The notes under the pieces: generated by a model
Database searches by the model: none
Seen by the model: the letters and a program-made list of their open reading frames with translations, nothing else
What the model was told of the DNA's origin: nothing
Position numbers and translations under genes: made by a program
Shown: in pieces, positions 46,260 through 57,348 of the stretch
Position numbering within the stretch: the first letter of the stretch is position 1
Layout of the letters: each line of letters starts with the position of its first letter
Assembly: GCF_008728515.1 (NCBI RefSeq)
Contig: NC_044981.1
Location: 6,376,538 to 6,440,537, forward strand
From: Papio anubis
Taxonomy: Eukaryota > Chordata > Mammalia > Primates > Cercopithecidae
Direction: 5' to 3'
DNA: 64,000 nt

Positions 46260-46398
46260 GTACTAGGTGGCATATTTTCTTATATAATGAATGTGTTTTC
46301 TCTTCACTTTAAATGTGAAAGATAATTTGACATAGACCAAAAATGTTTGGTTCACAAACACTTTATCCTCAAAATTCTGTAGATGTGGTTCCGTATTC

Positions 46399-46673
46399 TT
46401 TTTTTTTTTTTTTTTTTCCCAAGACAGAGTTTTGCTCTTGTTGCCCAGGCTGGAGTGCAATGGCGCCATCTCGGCTCACCGCAACCTGTGCATTTCAGGT
46501 TCAAGCGATTCTCCTGCCTCAGCCTCCCAAGTAGCTGGGATTACAGTATGCACCACCACACCTGGCTAATTTTGTATTTTTGGTAGAGACGGGGTTTCAC
46601 CATGTCGGCCAGGCTGGTTTTGAACTCCTGACCTGAGCGCCGGGATTACGGGCGTGAGCCTCCAAGCCCGGCC
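46399..46673 (-). mobile_element. Alu element, minus strand, internal deletion in the left arm
   Basis: Poly-T, then 'GACAGAGTTTTGCTCTTGTT', right arm, linker, left arm. The left arm jumps from 'TGAACTCCTGACCTGAG' to 'GCCGGGATTACGGGCGTGAG', losing about 30 bp, and ends 'AGCCCGGCC'. Confidence 0.95.
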
Positions 46674-47070
46674 ACATTCCTTTTGCACTCGATGATCCAG
46701 AGGATAACTCCGATGTGGGCCCTACTTTGTTCCTTTGTAAAAATTAAATTAATTGGACATTAATTAAATTAATGTTTCAAACAATATACTAAAAAGACTG
46801 AGATCATATACAAAGCAATGTCTGCACGGATGTTCCGCAGAGGCGGCTGAGAAGGGATCTCACAGCTCCCAAGCCCTGGCCACAACCAGAGGGCAGGGGC
46901 CAGTGGGCAGCTGGGTGCAGGGATTATTTGTGAGGAGGGGTTTGGGAGGTGGTTTTAGAGTGTTTCGTCCAAGCCCTCCCTGGCTCTTCCACCACAAGTG
47001 TTGGGGTGAAGTGGTGCAGAGGCGGACGTTGTGTCACTGGAGCCCTGGGAAGCATTAAGAAACCTCTCTC
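46674..47070. other. Unassigned sequence
   Basis: No gene recognised. A direct repeat of 'TTAAATTAAT' words occurs at about 46,744-46,772. Confidence 0.35.
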
Positions 47071-47337
47071 TTGGGAGGCCAAGGTGGGCAGATCACGAGG
47101 TCAGGAGTTCGAGACCAGCCTGACCAACATGGTGAAACCCCGTCTGTACTAAAAATACAAAAATTAGCCAGGGGTGGTGGTGGGCACCTGTAATTCCAGC
47201 TACTCAGGAGGCTGAGGCAGAAGAATTGCTTGAACCTGGGAGGCAGAGGTTGCAGTGAGCCCAGATCGTGCCACTGCACTGCAGCCTGGGTGACAGAGTG
47301 AGACCGTCTCAAAAAAAAAAAAAAAAGAAAAAAAAGA
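47071..47337 (+). mobile_element. 5'-truncated Alu
   Basis: It begins within the left arm at 'TTGGGAGGCCAAGGTGGGCA' (about 35-40 bp missing), is complete afterwards, and ends 'GAGACCGTCTC' plus a long A tail. Flanks AAGAAACCTCTCTC and AAGAAGCGCTCTC suggest an imperfect duplication. Confidence 0.95.
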
Positions 47338-47706
47338 AGCGCTCTCATTTAGCCTTCTATCTAATGATGTTTCCGTACTGACCATGTTTAGAAATTAGCA
47401 AATAGCATATGGTCTCAACTAAATTAAACACCCACAGGAAAAAAATAGTTTAAGGAAACATACCAAAAGGATTATTATGTATTTAGAATCTGGGTAATAT
47501 TTAAGTTTTGTTTTCATATAGTTCCTTATTTTCCAAAAATTGAGAAAAACATTGACTACTTTTATAATGAAAAATCATATTTTCTAAATGCCTAAACACA
47601 CGATGTTTAACACAACACTACATATGCTGTGTATGTATGTTTCACATACAATTAGGTAAAAATTATCCACATGGAAAACACCTGGATAGAACTCCCCACC
47701 CTCCAC
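47338..47706. other. Unassigned AT-rich sequence
   Basis: Nothing recognised. Confidence 0.35.
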
Positions 47707-47740
47707 CAAAAAACAACAACAACAACAACAACAACAAAAA
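47707..47740 (+). repeat. (CAA)n microsatellite
   Basis: Eight CAA units in a run followed by an A run. The 277-codon plus frame (47671-48504) that translates it as a threonine run also passes through Alu sequence and is not a gene. Confidence 0.95.
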
Positions 47741-47944
47741 ACCAGTGTTTTCCTCTGCGTAGTGATTTCTCTATATACATCTGTAAATTTTCAAATTTTT
47801 ATGTAATGGGGGAAGGAGGAGGAAACTTTCAGAAAATACCAGTCCCAGATATACGGGCCACCTGTGTGTGGGGTGGTCTAAAGAGCACACCTGGAACGTT
47901 CACACCAGGTTCCCCTGGGAGCCCAGTGTCCTCCCCCACTCCAA

Positions 47945-48092
47945 AACCACGCCCGGCTGCTTCCTATATTTTAGTAGAGATGAGGTCTCACCATGTTGGC
48001 CAGGTTGGTCTCGAGCTCCTGAGCTCAAATGATCCACCTGCCTCAGCCTCCCAAAGTGTTGGGATTACAGGCGTGAGCCACCGCGCCCGGCG
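47945..48092 (-). mobile_element. Partial Alu (left arm and linker), minus strand
   Basis: 'CACGCCCGGCTGCTTCCTAT' then 'TTTAGTAGAGATGAGGTCTC', 'CCATGTTGGCCAGGTTGGTC', ending 'GAGCCACCGCGCCCGGC'. The right arm and A tail are absent. Confidence 0.93.
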
Positions 48093-48099
48093 GTTTGTT

Positions 48100-49400
48100 T
48101 CATTTTCCTTCAATACCTTTTCTCGCTCACTCCACCGGCTCGTTCTTGGAGCGGAGACTCCTCTACACTGGGTCCCACTACACTGGCCCTTGGTACATAC
48201 ATTCATTCCCACACTGTCAATCAACTCTTTTACCCCCACTCTGCGAGTCCCATCTCCCCGGGAGCCCGCGAGCTCCTGGGACAAGGATGCGACCATTCCC
48301 AAGCTCCTTCTCCAGGCTGAGCTCTCGGGCTGGCTTTCCCCAAATGCGATTAAATTGAACAGGCGCCCTTCCTCCCTCAGCCTTTCCTGGCTCTCATTCT
48401 TGGAATTCCCAGCCCCCAGCTTTGCTTGGGAAATCAAAGGAGGCCAAAAGACACAAAACAGCTCACTGGGGAGAGAAATCCGAGTCTCCCTCCCAGGTCA
48501 GTAATTAGTGCGGCCGGAGAAAGGGCAGCCCCTGGCACAGTCGGGTCCTTAATAGCTCCTGCCCCAGAAGCTGCCTTCGGATGGACAGCCGAGTGAATCG
48601 CCATGAAAAATTAGTCAGCCTCTGCCTGTCCGCAGCCCAGATGCGCGCACAGCGGATGACCTGGCAGGAACCAGCCGCAGTGAAGCCGCCGCCGCCGCAG
48701 CCGCAGCCGCAGAAGGGAGGCCGTGCACCTGCCAGCCGGGAGAGCCGCGCGCCTGAACCGGGCGCACGTGGGAAGTGGGCCACGAGACTGGAGGCCACCG
48801 AGATGGAGGCCCCGGCACTCGGGCTCAGGCCTTTTAGCACGTACTCTTGGAATCCAGCAGGCCCTGCTCCGGCCAGCGCCTCCAGTTCTGAAGCGCCCAC
48901 CTGGGAACTCACGCACCGCCCAGCTGCGAGGGGCTTGGCCTGGCTGAAAGCCATGTTATTCTCGAAAACACCCGTGGGAAGCACACGCTGAGCTCCCGGG
49001 GCCCCTAGAGTATGCAAAGAGGCCGGCCCTGGGAGACTAAATAAGGCTCTCCCCCTAGGACCTCGTCCCTTGCCACCAGCTCCCGCGGCCACCGCGCAGC
49101 CAGAGCGCACCGACCCTAGGGCTTCGGCGGTGGCCAGAGCCAGAAACTGCGACAGCCTGGAGCTGGGGTGGTGAGGGCGAATGGCAGGGCCAGGGTTGGT
49201 GAAATGCAACCGATCTGCAGGTTTCTGGAGGCCTCTACAGCCCCTGCCATCTGGGCACTGCACAGACAGACGCTGCGTGAGGCCCGGAGCTCGCCACCTC
49301 CATGCGGCGCTGCCAGCCACTCCGCTGCGGGTGCAGGAGAGTTCCACGCCGGGGACTGAGGGACCAGCGCTGGCTCCCCAGTTCTCTGCAATGTGAAGTC
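48100..49400. promoter_or_regulatory. CpG-rich region, candidate CpG island/promoter
   Basis: The only sustained GC- and CpG-rich stretch outside repeats in the window, densest from about 48,500 to 49,350 (words such as GCCGCCGCCGCCGC, GAGCCGCGCGCC, CGGGCGCACG). A CArG-like box CTAAATAAGG lies at 49,037-49,046. Long frames are open on both strands, the longest minus-strand 280 codons (49347-48505), but it begins at GTG and GC-rich DNA has few stop codons. The region may be a promoter or first exon of a coding or noncoding gene lying outside the window. I see no convincing splice-donor-bounded coding exon. Confidence 0.45.
48684..48711 (+). repeat. Short GCC/GCA trinucleotide repeat
   Basis: Four GCC units followed by alternating GCA/GCC units inside the CpG-rich region. 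It translates as an alanine run on one strand and a glycine/cysteine-rich run on the other. Confidence 0.9.
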
Positions 49401-49609
49401 ATTTTCTTAAACTCGAACTTTAAATAACCACCGATGTCTTGCCTACGGGCCACGCAGATGCTATGCTCTGACCTCGCTGGGATGTGCAGCATTTTTCTAC
49501 TGTTTTGCTTTTGAATCCAATTCGGGAGTTGAGAGAAGTTTTAGATTCAGGTCAGTCAGGCTTTCCCAGGACCTCCAGGCTGGGGACTGTGCTCGATCTT
49601 AGGCCAACA

Positions 49610-49623
49610 GCGCCATCTGGTGG
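49610..49623 (-). promoter_or_regulatory. CTCF-type binding motif
   Basis: GCGCCATCTGGTGG; its complement CCACCAGATGGCGC fits the published 14-mer consensus CCASYAGRKGGCRS at every position. It lies about 200 bp beyond the CpG-rich region. CTCF sites of this type act in insulation and loop anchoring, and the minus-strand orientation would matter for loop direction. Occupancy is inference. Confidence 0.75.
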
Positions 49624-51013
49624 TTATGATCCGCATGTACACGCCAATGCCGGCCGACCGGAGAGAGTGATGTAATGGTCCACAATTGTTCCTGAAGCCA
49701 GCTCTGCAGCAAGCCAGATGTTACCGGTGTTTTATACCCCAGTTTTTCCTGTAAGTCACTGAGCGAGGGGGTTTCTTCATAGGACGAATGCTATATGCTG
49801 TAACAGAAATTCCCCTTTTTGCAGTCTATTCTAGAGAGAGTGGATTTGAAGCTAGGGAGACATGGGACATAAAAAAATCCAGTCTCTTTGATTTCCAGCC
49901 TGACTACCTGACCTTCCCAGGTCCCATCAAGCCAGGATGTGAATGCATGCCTCTTTATTCCAACTGTGGAACCGTTTTACATGTTTTACATTCCTATGCT
50001 GCCGTGGCCTCCACCAGCTCATGCATTCCTTCAGGACTGAAAGCAGACTCCACACTGCCTGAAAATCTCCCGGGACACTGATCCTCGCCAGAGTTGCCCT
50101 CGGTCCCTCAGACTTCCTTTTATTCCCTTACTACCCAAGCCTGCAGCTGGCCTCCCGCCAGGGCGCTCCAGCACCTCGGACCCCTCAGCTATCTCTCTAT
50201 TCTTGGCTCTTACCTTGACCTGCCCAGCATCCTACAGTTGCTTTTTTGTCTTGTATCCCATCTGGCCAAGACTAACTAGAGAATGTCACCAAACTATGCC
50301 AATTGGACCAGCTGCAAATTTAGGCTGTGGGACTTCAGATGAGTCCTCACTGCAACTCACAGTTTTCAGCATTTGTTGATTCCTGCATTGCAGATAGTCC
50401 AAATGTTTCCTTCTAATTTTTAGCTCTTGCCCTTACAGTATCTCACAATTTGAGAAACAACTTACACTTTCCAGAGATGAAGTTGGTCTCATGTGAGTTG
50501 CCTCAGTGTTGCCTCTTTTGCCCTTAAAATGTTTGTATCACCTCTTGCTTTTTCATTCTACGTTACTTCAACAGGGAAAGATCCTTTGTCTTTCCAAACC
50601 AAATGCATCTGCTTTTATCTCTAACATAAAATATGAAGCCCAAACAAAGCAGGAAAGAAAAAAAAAAAACTCAAAATAGAAACAAAAGGAAACTTCAAGA
50701 AACTATCATTAACATTCTCAGAAGAATGAATAAAAAATACTGCACACATGAAAAAAGGATGCCACAAGAAAAGGAATATTCAGAAGGTGGAAAAATCCTC
50801 TTAGAAATTGAAAAATATGATAGCAACAGTGAAAGTTTCAAAAGAAGAGTTAGAATAGAAATCTAGTGAAGCCTTCCAGAAAGTAGAATAAAAAGGCAAA
50901 AGGGCAATTTTTAGAAAGAAGGAAAACTACATCAGCCCAAGAGGCCAAGTCGGCTGCGTAATTTGAGAGGCTCAGTGAAAAATGATGATGTGGAGTTCTC
51001 TGTTTGAGAATTT
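49624..51013. other. Unassigned sequence
   Basis: No gene or repeat recognised. The plus frame 50633-50866 (77 codons) is lysine-rich because the DNA is A-rich. Confidence 0.35.
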
Positions 51014-51014
51014 T

Positions 51015-51315
51015 GGCCAGGCCTGGTGGCTCACACCTGTAATCCCAGCACTTTGGGAGGCCAAGGTGGGTGGATCACAAGGTCAAGAGATTGAGACCAT
51101 CCTGGCCAACATGGCGAAACACTGTCTCTACTAAAAATACAAAAAATTAGCTGGGTGTGGTGGCACGCGCCTGTAGTCCCAGCCACTCCAGAGGCTGAGG
51201 CAGGAGAATCGCTTGAACCCAGGAGGCGGAGGTTGCAGTGAGCTGAGATCATGCCACTGAACTCCAACCTGGCGACAGAGGGAGACTCCGTCTACAAAAA
51301 AAAAAAAAAAAAAAA
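51015..51315 (+). mobile_element. Alu element, full length
   Basis: 'GGCCAGGCCTGGTGGCTCAC' through 'GGGAGACTCCGTCTAC' and an A tail of about 20. Both arms intact; S/Y-type sequence. Confidence 0.97.
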
Positions 51316-51329
51316 TCTTGAAGAAGCAG

Positions 51330-51924
51330 GGATCAGTGTAATGCACCTGTAATTCTAGCCACTTGGGAGACTGACTTGAGGCGGGAAGACCAGCTTGGGC
51401 AACATAGTGAGACCCTGTCTCTATTTAAAAAAAAAAAAAATTAGCTGGGCATGGTGGCTCATGTCTGTAGTCTCAGCTACTGGGAAGGATTGTTTGAGCC
51501 CAGGAGTTAAAGGCTGCAATGAACCTTTTCTAGTTCTTTTTTTATTATTAATTTTTTGATAAGAAACAGGGTCTCACTCTGTTCAATTCTAGCTCATTGC
51601 AGCCTTGAACTTCTGGACTTCAACGATCCTACCACCTCAGCTTCCTAAATAACTGGAACTACAGGGCCGTGCCACCTTGCCCAGATAATTTTTTTAATTT
51701 TTATTTCGTAGAGCTGTCTCACTATGTTGCCCAACCTCGTCTCAAACTCCTGGGCTCAAGCAGTCTTCTTGCCTCGGCCTCCCAAAGTGCTGGCCTGAGT
51801 CACTTGCCCAGCCCCTTCTGTAGTTCTAACCAGTGACCTTCTCTAGTGAGTCTCAGCCAGATGAAGTATAAGACATCATTCCACTGCACTCCAGACTGGA
51901 TGACAGAGCAAGACCCCGTAAAAA
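51330..51924 (+). mobile_element. Old Alu (J-like) split by a second Alu
   Basis: First part 51330-51523: 'GCACCTGTAATTCTAGCCAC', linker A run, 'GAGCCCAGGAGTTAAAGGCT'. The remainder resumes after 51828 and ends with 'CCACTGCACTCCAGACTGGA' and 'GACAGAGCAAGACCCC'. The missing middle was replaced by the insertion at 51538-51813. Confidence 0.88.
51538..51813 (-). mobile_element. Alu (J-like) inserted into another Alu
   Basis: Antisense Alu from a T-rich tail and 'GAAACAGGGTCTCACTCTGT' to 'CACTTGCCCAGCC'. The duplication CCTTTTCTAGTTCT (51524-51537) / CCTTCTGTAGTTCT (51814-51827) marks the target inside the older Alu. Confidence 0.92.
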
Positions 51925-52164
51925 GTCTTTAAGAATTTCAAGGTGGTGACAGGAGAGCATTAAACCTAGCAGGGGTTTGCTGCACTGGGCACAACCCGCT
52001 GGTCCCTGCTTTATACCTTGTGATTCAGGGTTCTCAGCAACCCATGCCATGATGAATCCTCCTCATCAGAGTTAAAACCATAGGTCACTCACTGCCTTGC
52101 AGGCTGTTTTAAAGTGGGTGGAAAGTGAGGATGCCATGGCAGCCCTGAGGATTTAAAGCTGTGT

Positions 52165-52440
52165 TCTACAGAAGCCTTACCACATGTGACTGTTGAGACC
52201 TAGATCTGGCTCGTTTTATGCACTTATGTTGTAAGTGTAAAATACTCATCAGATTCCACGTAACAAACAATGTCAAGTAGGTCATTAATCATTGCATTAT
52301 GTTGATTACATGTAGTGATAATGTTTTGATTTATTTGGTTAAATAATATGTTTTATTAAAATTAAGTTCACCTGTTTCTTTTAACGTTTTAAAAATGTGG
52401 CTACTAGAACATTTTTAAAATGTGGCTCTTGTTGTATTGT
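52165..52440. mobile_element. Possible hAT-type DNA transposon relic
   Basis: 'CACATGTGACTGTTGAGACC' near the left and 'AAAATGTGGCTACTAGAACA' plus 'AAAATGTGGCTCTTGTTGTA' near the right, with an AT-rich middle, resemble a non-autonomous hAT family with short inverted 'ATGTGGCT' words. Low certainty. Confidence 0.35.
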
Positions 52441-54164
52441 GATCCAAGAATGCTGGTCTGAAGAGATTTATGACAGAACCAGTCACCAACCTAGTGATTT
52501 GTAGGTTTTGTTTCTTGCTCTTCCATTACAAGGTGTCAGGGCAGCAGGCCTGGCCATGGCTGGATTCATCCATTTCCAAGGAAGAAAGCAGACACCACTG
52601 TAGGTATTTCAAAGCGGAGGAGATTTCATATAGGAAATTTGGTTACCGAATTCTTATTAAAACTGGAAAAGCAAGAAGGAAAAGGTGGTGTTTCCAGAAG
52701 TCCTGAACTGCAGAAAGCTGCTAACACTTTTGCAGGATCCAGTGCTCAGGTGAGCCCATACAACCCAGCCCCTGCACCGTTGCTCAGCAACTCCAAGACT
52801 TTGTAGTCATGTGCTAGCAACCCCAGGCAGGAGCCTATAGCTGCTGTTGTTAGTAAAGACACGTTAGCACAGTCGCAGCAGCCAACAATCACCTTCTATG
52901 TGGAGCTACCAGAAAAATAATGTCTTCTATCTTCTATACTTCGTAATTGCTGGGAATTCCTCCAATTGGCAGACCTAACCAGAACTCAGCTGGGAAGAGG
53001 GCCTGTAAAATGCAGTTTGCAATCTTCCAGCCCTGAAGGTAAAAAGGAGAGGATCGTAGGGCAAGGCACAAAAGCCTTCTATAGAATCTCTCCTAAAAGA
53101 TGAAATGGGTAAATGGAGCTGAAGGTACCGAGACGAAAGCATCTGGGATGATGGGAATGAATTATTGATAATGATACAAACTAAGAGAGCAATAAAAATG
53201 TGAAAAGAAGTCAATTATAAACTCCAGGAAAAACAAAAGTCTTACAATAAGGAAACATAATCACAGTATACTACTTGGTTGTGTTGTGAACAATGTTTCT
53301 GTGGTCATAATATTAATTCTGAATATTAGTTTACCAGATATTATGTATAATTTTATTGGGGTGATGGGTCAAGTAGGAGAGGGTATGTAGGGGAGGCAGG
53401 GGAAGTTGAGATCTAAGAAGTCAACACATTAGTTCACACCTAGCTGGGAGAGAATCAAGAAATCGCAGCTTAGGTGATTTTTTGCTTTTAATGTTTGAAG
53501 GTGTATCCTAAAGAAAACAGCTGACCAGTTGGAACAGGGAGTGAGGATCTGGAAGGAGGCAGGAGACAGGGCTCTACAGTTTGAGGTTTTAAACCCTAGG
53601 GAGTTATATAATTTGTTTTAATGATGTACATGTATTTCTGTGCCTCACATTCAATAAATATAAATTTACATACAATACAAATGTTTCTACAAATTATTGT
53701 ATATAAAATTCAATAAGAAATTTTTTACTTCATAAATGAGAAAAACTCCCACTCCCTAAAATCTTTCACTTCTCATAAACCATCGATTATATACCCAAAT
53801 TTATGGTAATGATGAAAAGAACATGTCATTACTGTCAGGGTAAAGCAAAGCTTGACAGCACTGAGCAGTATGATTTATTTATGGAAGGAAGAGTTGACTG
53901 AGCAAGAAACTAACTGTGTTTATCTTTAGCCATTTCCTTTACCATAAATTCATATAAGTACACTTATTCTTTGGGTGAGCAGTTGTGGTTACCAGCACTG
54001 TTTTGAAAGGATACGTGGATGGTGTCATTTCAATCTGTCAGCCGTGCCAAGATTGGTAATTAGGTAACTTTGAAATCTGTGTTAACTCTTTGAAGCTAAA
54101 TGGTATCTGGACGGAGAACTTACTGCTCACCAAATGCCTCACCTCCTACAGTTGAGAAGGGCCA
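52441..54164. other. Unassigned sequence
   Basis: About 1.7 kb without a recognised gene or repeat. Confidence 0.35.
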
Positions 54165-54470
54165 TGTGACTTATCCTAGGCAACATACAGTGAGCGGAAG
54201 TGATTTGTGTCCATTCTGAGCCAAAGCATTTTAGAGCCAGTGCCCAACTTTTCAGCTCTGTCCCCGCAGCCACGGTGATTGTTGAGACGAGAGTCTCTTA
54301 TGTTGAGGAGAATCACAAGGCGGTGGCAGCACCTTGAATTGTTGAGTTACCATATGGGGGAAGGTTACCCTAGGAGTCACCCATCATTCACTGAACTTTG
54401 GGTGGTTGAGAAATAAACTGTTATTGCTTTAAAGCCTTGAGATTTGGGCATGTGTGTTACTAAAATATAA
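54165..54470 (+). repeat. Dispersed repeat related to 28880-29382
   Basis: 'GGGCCATGTGACTTATCCTA', 'GAGCGGAAGTGATTTGTGTC', 'GAGAAATAAACTGTTATTGC', 'TTTAAAGCCTTGAGATTTGG' reproduce the same order of blocks, including a poly-A signal near the right end. Family not assigned. Confidence 0.5.
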
Positions 54471-54695
54471 GGCATCCTTTCCTGACACAACATTTCCTTG
54501 CGTTGTTTTGCTTATAGTGTGTCATTTTAGTGTGTGCTATTTATGGAACTCCCTTTACTAATTCACCAGCATAAACCCATCACCAAGCACATGTAGGCCA
54601 TGATTCTAATAAGAACAATGGGTTTTGCTGAGTTCTACCCACTCTGTTACCCTAGGCTGTTAAGAACATTTACTTTAAGACAATCGTGACGAGGG

Positions 54696-55051
54696 TGTCT
54701 TAGTTCAGGCTAGTATAACGAAGAGCCCTGAAGTAGTTGCCAGGAACAACAGGAAGTTATTTCTCACAGTTCTGGGGTGTGGAAGTCTGAGTTCGGGGTG
54801 CCAGCATGACTGGGTTCTGGGGAGGGCTCTCTTGTGGGTTGCAGATAGCCAACTTCTCCTAGTTCCCTCACATAGCCAAAAGAGGGCAAGAGGTTTCCGG
54901 GGTTCCTTTTATAGGGACACTAATCCCATTCACGAAAATTCCACCCTATTTACCTCCCAAAGGCCTCTCCTCCTAAGGCCATCATATTGGGGGTGAGGAT
55001 TTCAACGTATGGATTTCAATTTGGGGGGATGAAAACACTCAATCCATAACA
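54696..55051 (-). mobile_element. Solo LTR, MaLR-like (MST/MLT type), minus strand
   Basis: It runs from TGTCTTAGTTCAGGCTAGTA to 'CACTCAATCCATAACA' (TG...CA). Internal phrases such as 'TTATTTCTCACAGTTCTGGG', 'CCTTTTATAGGGACACTAAT' and 'CCCAAAGGCCTCTCCTCCTA' are typical of this LTR group read in antisense. GAGGG (54691-54695) and GAGAG (55052-55056) could be the 5-bp duplication with one mismatch. No internal region is attached. Confidence 0.72.
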
Positions 55052-55389
55052 GAGAGGGAGGTATCCTGGGTGGTCACGTAACAAATTTTTTCTCCATGTG
55101 AGGTTAATTCTTTAAGGGAATTGAACCCACAATGAAATAGCCATTATGTTTTCACTAACGGAAATAACTCACAGAGGAAACAGAATGAAAGGGATTAGGC
55201 TGTTTAGACTGCGTCAGACCTTTCAGTCAATCAATCAATAATATTAATCTGAAGGCTGCTGAGTTCAATGTGCTGTGCCAAGTTCAGCATGAGACAGAAA
55301 ATGAATGGGAAACACATTTAATTTCTCCTATGCAGGAAAGAAGAGCCATGGGCAAGCAAAGCTAAACGTATCTGCAAAAGTCACAGCTT
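55052..55389. other. Unassigned sequence
   Basis: Nothing recognised apart from the left target duplication of the next Alu. Confidence 0.35.
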
Positions 55390-55481
55390 CTGGCGTGAAC
55401 CCAGGAGGTGGAGCTTGTAGTGAGCCAAGATCACACCACTACACTCCAGCCTGGCAGAGCCAGACTCCGTCTCAAAAAAAA
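55390..55481 (+). mobile_element. Strongly 5'-truncated Alu
   Basis: Only the last part of the right arm: 'GGCGTGAACCCAGGAGGTGG', 'CCAGCCTGGCAGAGCCAGAC', A tail. A perfect 14-bp duplication, AAAAGTCACAGCTT (55376-55389 and 55482-55495), shows it integrated in truncated form. Confidence 0.95.
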
Positions 55482-55773
55482 AAAAGTCACAGCTTAACAC
55501 ATACAGAATAATTTTCTTCAAATGTCATTCTTGTGCTGAGGTCAATGAAGAAGGGGGACTGGAGAAGTTACTAGGCAGGATAAGTCACGGGAATGGTGTT
55601 CCAAGCTGGGCTTAGTAGGAGTCAAAGGACAAGTTTTAGTAGAAAGGGAAGAGAATGGACAGCACATGAAAATACAGACAAACAGGAAAGCAAAGGGAAG
55701 GGCCAGAAATATGCCAAAGGCAAGAATGGGCATGGATGGAGCGAGAGTTTCTACAGAGGAATTTAAAAAATGA

Positions 55774-56086
55774 AACCCAGGCATGGTGACTCACACCTGT
55801 AATCCCAACACTTTGGGAGGCCAAGGTGGTAGGATCACCTGAGGTCAAGAGTTTGAGACCAGCCTGGTCAACATGGTGAAACTCTGCCTCTACTAAAAAT
55901 ACAAAAATTAGCTGGGCATGGTGGTGTGCACCTGTAATCCCAGCTACTCGGGAGGCTGAGGCAGGAGAATTGCTTGAACCCAGGAGGTGGAGGTTGCAGT
56001 GAGCTGAGATCATACCACTGCATTCCAACCTGGGTGACAGAGGAAGACTCTGTTTCAAAAAAATTTTTTTTAAATAAAAAAATAAA
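55774..56086 (+). mobile_element. Alu element, first of a head-to-tail pair
   Basis: 'CCCAGGCATGGTGACTCACA' to 'GGAAGACTCTGTTTCAAAAA', followed by an impure A/T-rich tail (AAATTTTTTTTAAATAAAAA). Confidence 0.96.
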
Positions 56087-56418
56087 GGCTGGGCATGGTG
56101 GCTCATGCCTGTAATCCCAGCACTTTGGGAGGCCGAGGTAGGTGGATCACTTGAGGCCAGGAGTTCGAGACCAGCCTGATCAACATGGAGAAACCCCATC
56201 TCTACTAAAAATACCAAAAAAAAAAAAAAAAAAATTAGCCAGGCATGGTGTTGGGTGCCTGTAGTTTCAGTTACTCAGGAGGCTGAGGCAGGAGAAGCGC
56301 TTGCACCCAGGAGGTGGAGGTTGCAGTGGGCTGAGACTGTGCCACCACACTACAGCCTGGGTGACAGAGCGAGATGCCATCTCAAAAATAAATAAATAAA
56401 TAAACACATAAATAAACT
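56087..56418 (+). mobile_element. Alu element, second of the pair, (AAAT)n tail
   Basis: 'GGCTGGGCATGGTGGCTCAT' to 'AGCGAGATGCCATCTCAAAA', tail AATAAATAAATAAATAA. It begins directly at the tail of the preceding Alu, a common insertion site. The linker A run is unusually long (about 20). Confidence 0.96.
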
Positions 56419-57179
56419 GGGGTAGGGAGAAATTAGGGAGGGGCCTTGAAGTCCAGATGAGAACCATTTAAGAGAATTGTGTAGAGCTTTATATAAAATG
56501 ATCTGGGAAAGAGAAAGGTTATAGCGGTGGAGAAAGAAGGCCAGCCAGGATTTAATGCAACAGTTCAACAATGAAATTAAGAATTGGGGTAGTGACTTGG
56601 GGTTTGGAAGGGCAGGAGAAAGTCCAAAGGAAAACTCAAAAGGATATGAAGATGGATGAGAGGGGAGGTTTCGAGAAAAGAGTGGAGACATGACTGACCC
56701 CACATTTTCAAGCATGGAGAAGTTGAAAGGTGTCTACTTTGTGGTAACTAAGAAACTTCCAAATTCAACAATATATTTCCCTGTAGCCGCAGAGACAAGA
56801 ACGAATTAGACGCAAAGAAGAGATAGAAAAGAACAAGTAGAGAGGACAATGACCCTAATCTCTTAGCTTTTTGAGGCCAATGATCATATTTACTTATGTT
56901 AGCATCCTCTTTGTGCGACTAATATGAGGATGAGTACCTAGAACCAACTCAAAATAGTCACTGAGTGAGAGAATAGGTTAACTCGAAATGATTTAGCTTT
57001 CCTATACAACGGAGATGTTAGCGTGATCCAAAAACCTTCCACTATACGCTGCAGAGGTTGAGGTCTACATTCCAGAATCACTGAAGGATTTCTCAGAAGA
57101 AAGCTAAATGCGGAAGGAACCAGGTTCACTGATATTGAGCTCATAATAATAACCTTGGGCATCAGAGAGAAATTGTGAT
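56419..57179. other. Unassigned sequence
   Basis: No gene or repeat recognised. Confidence 0.35.
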
Positions 57180-57348
57180 TCATGGTAAAATTGTCTCCAA
57201 TATAATTAACTGGACACAGGTCTGAGTCTTGGACACAGGGCTGTAAATAAGACTGAAAGACAGCTGCATCATCACTAGCACTGTGGAGCAGAAGTGTAGA
57301 CAGTGACGCCCATGCAACTCTGGCGGCTCAAGTCTTGAGTAGGCCACC

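Noticed and set aside
47671..48504. 277-codon plus-strand open frame
   Set aside because: It translates a (CAA)n run as threonines and passes through antisense Alu sequence; no domain and no protein-like continuity.
48505..49347. 280-codon minus-strand open frame
   Set aside because: Begins at GTG rather than ATG and lies in GC-rich DNA where stops are rare; kept only as part of the CpG-region finding.
55636..56217. 193-codon minus-strand frame
   Set aside because: Antisense translation through the two tandem Alus.
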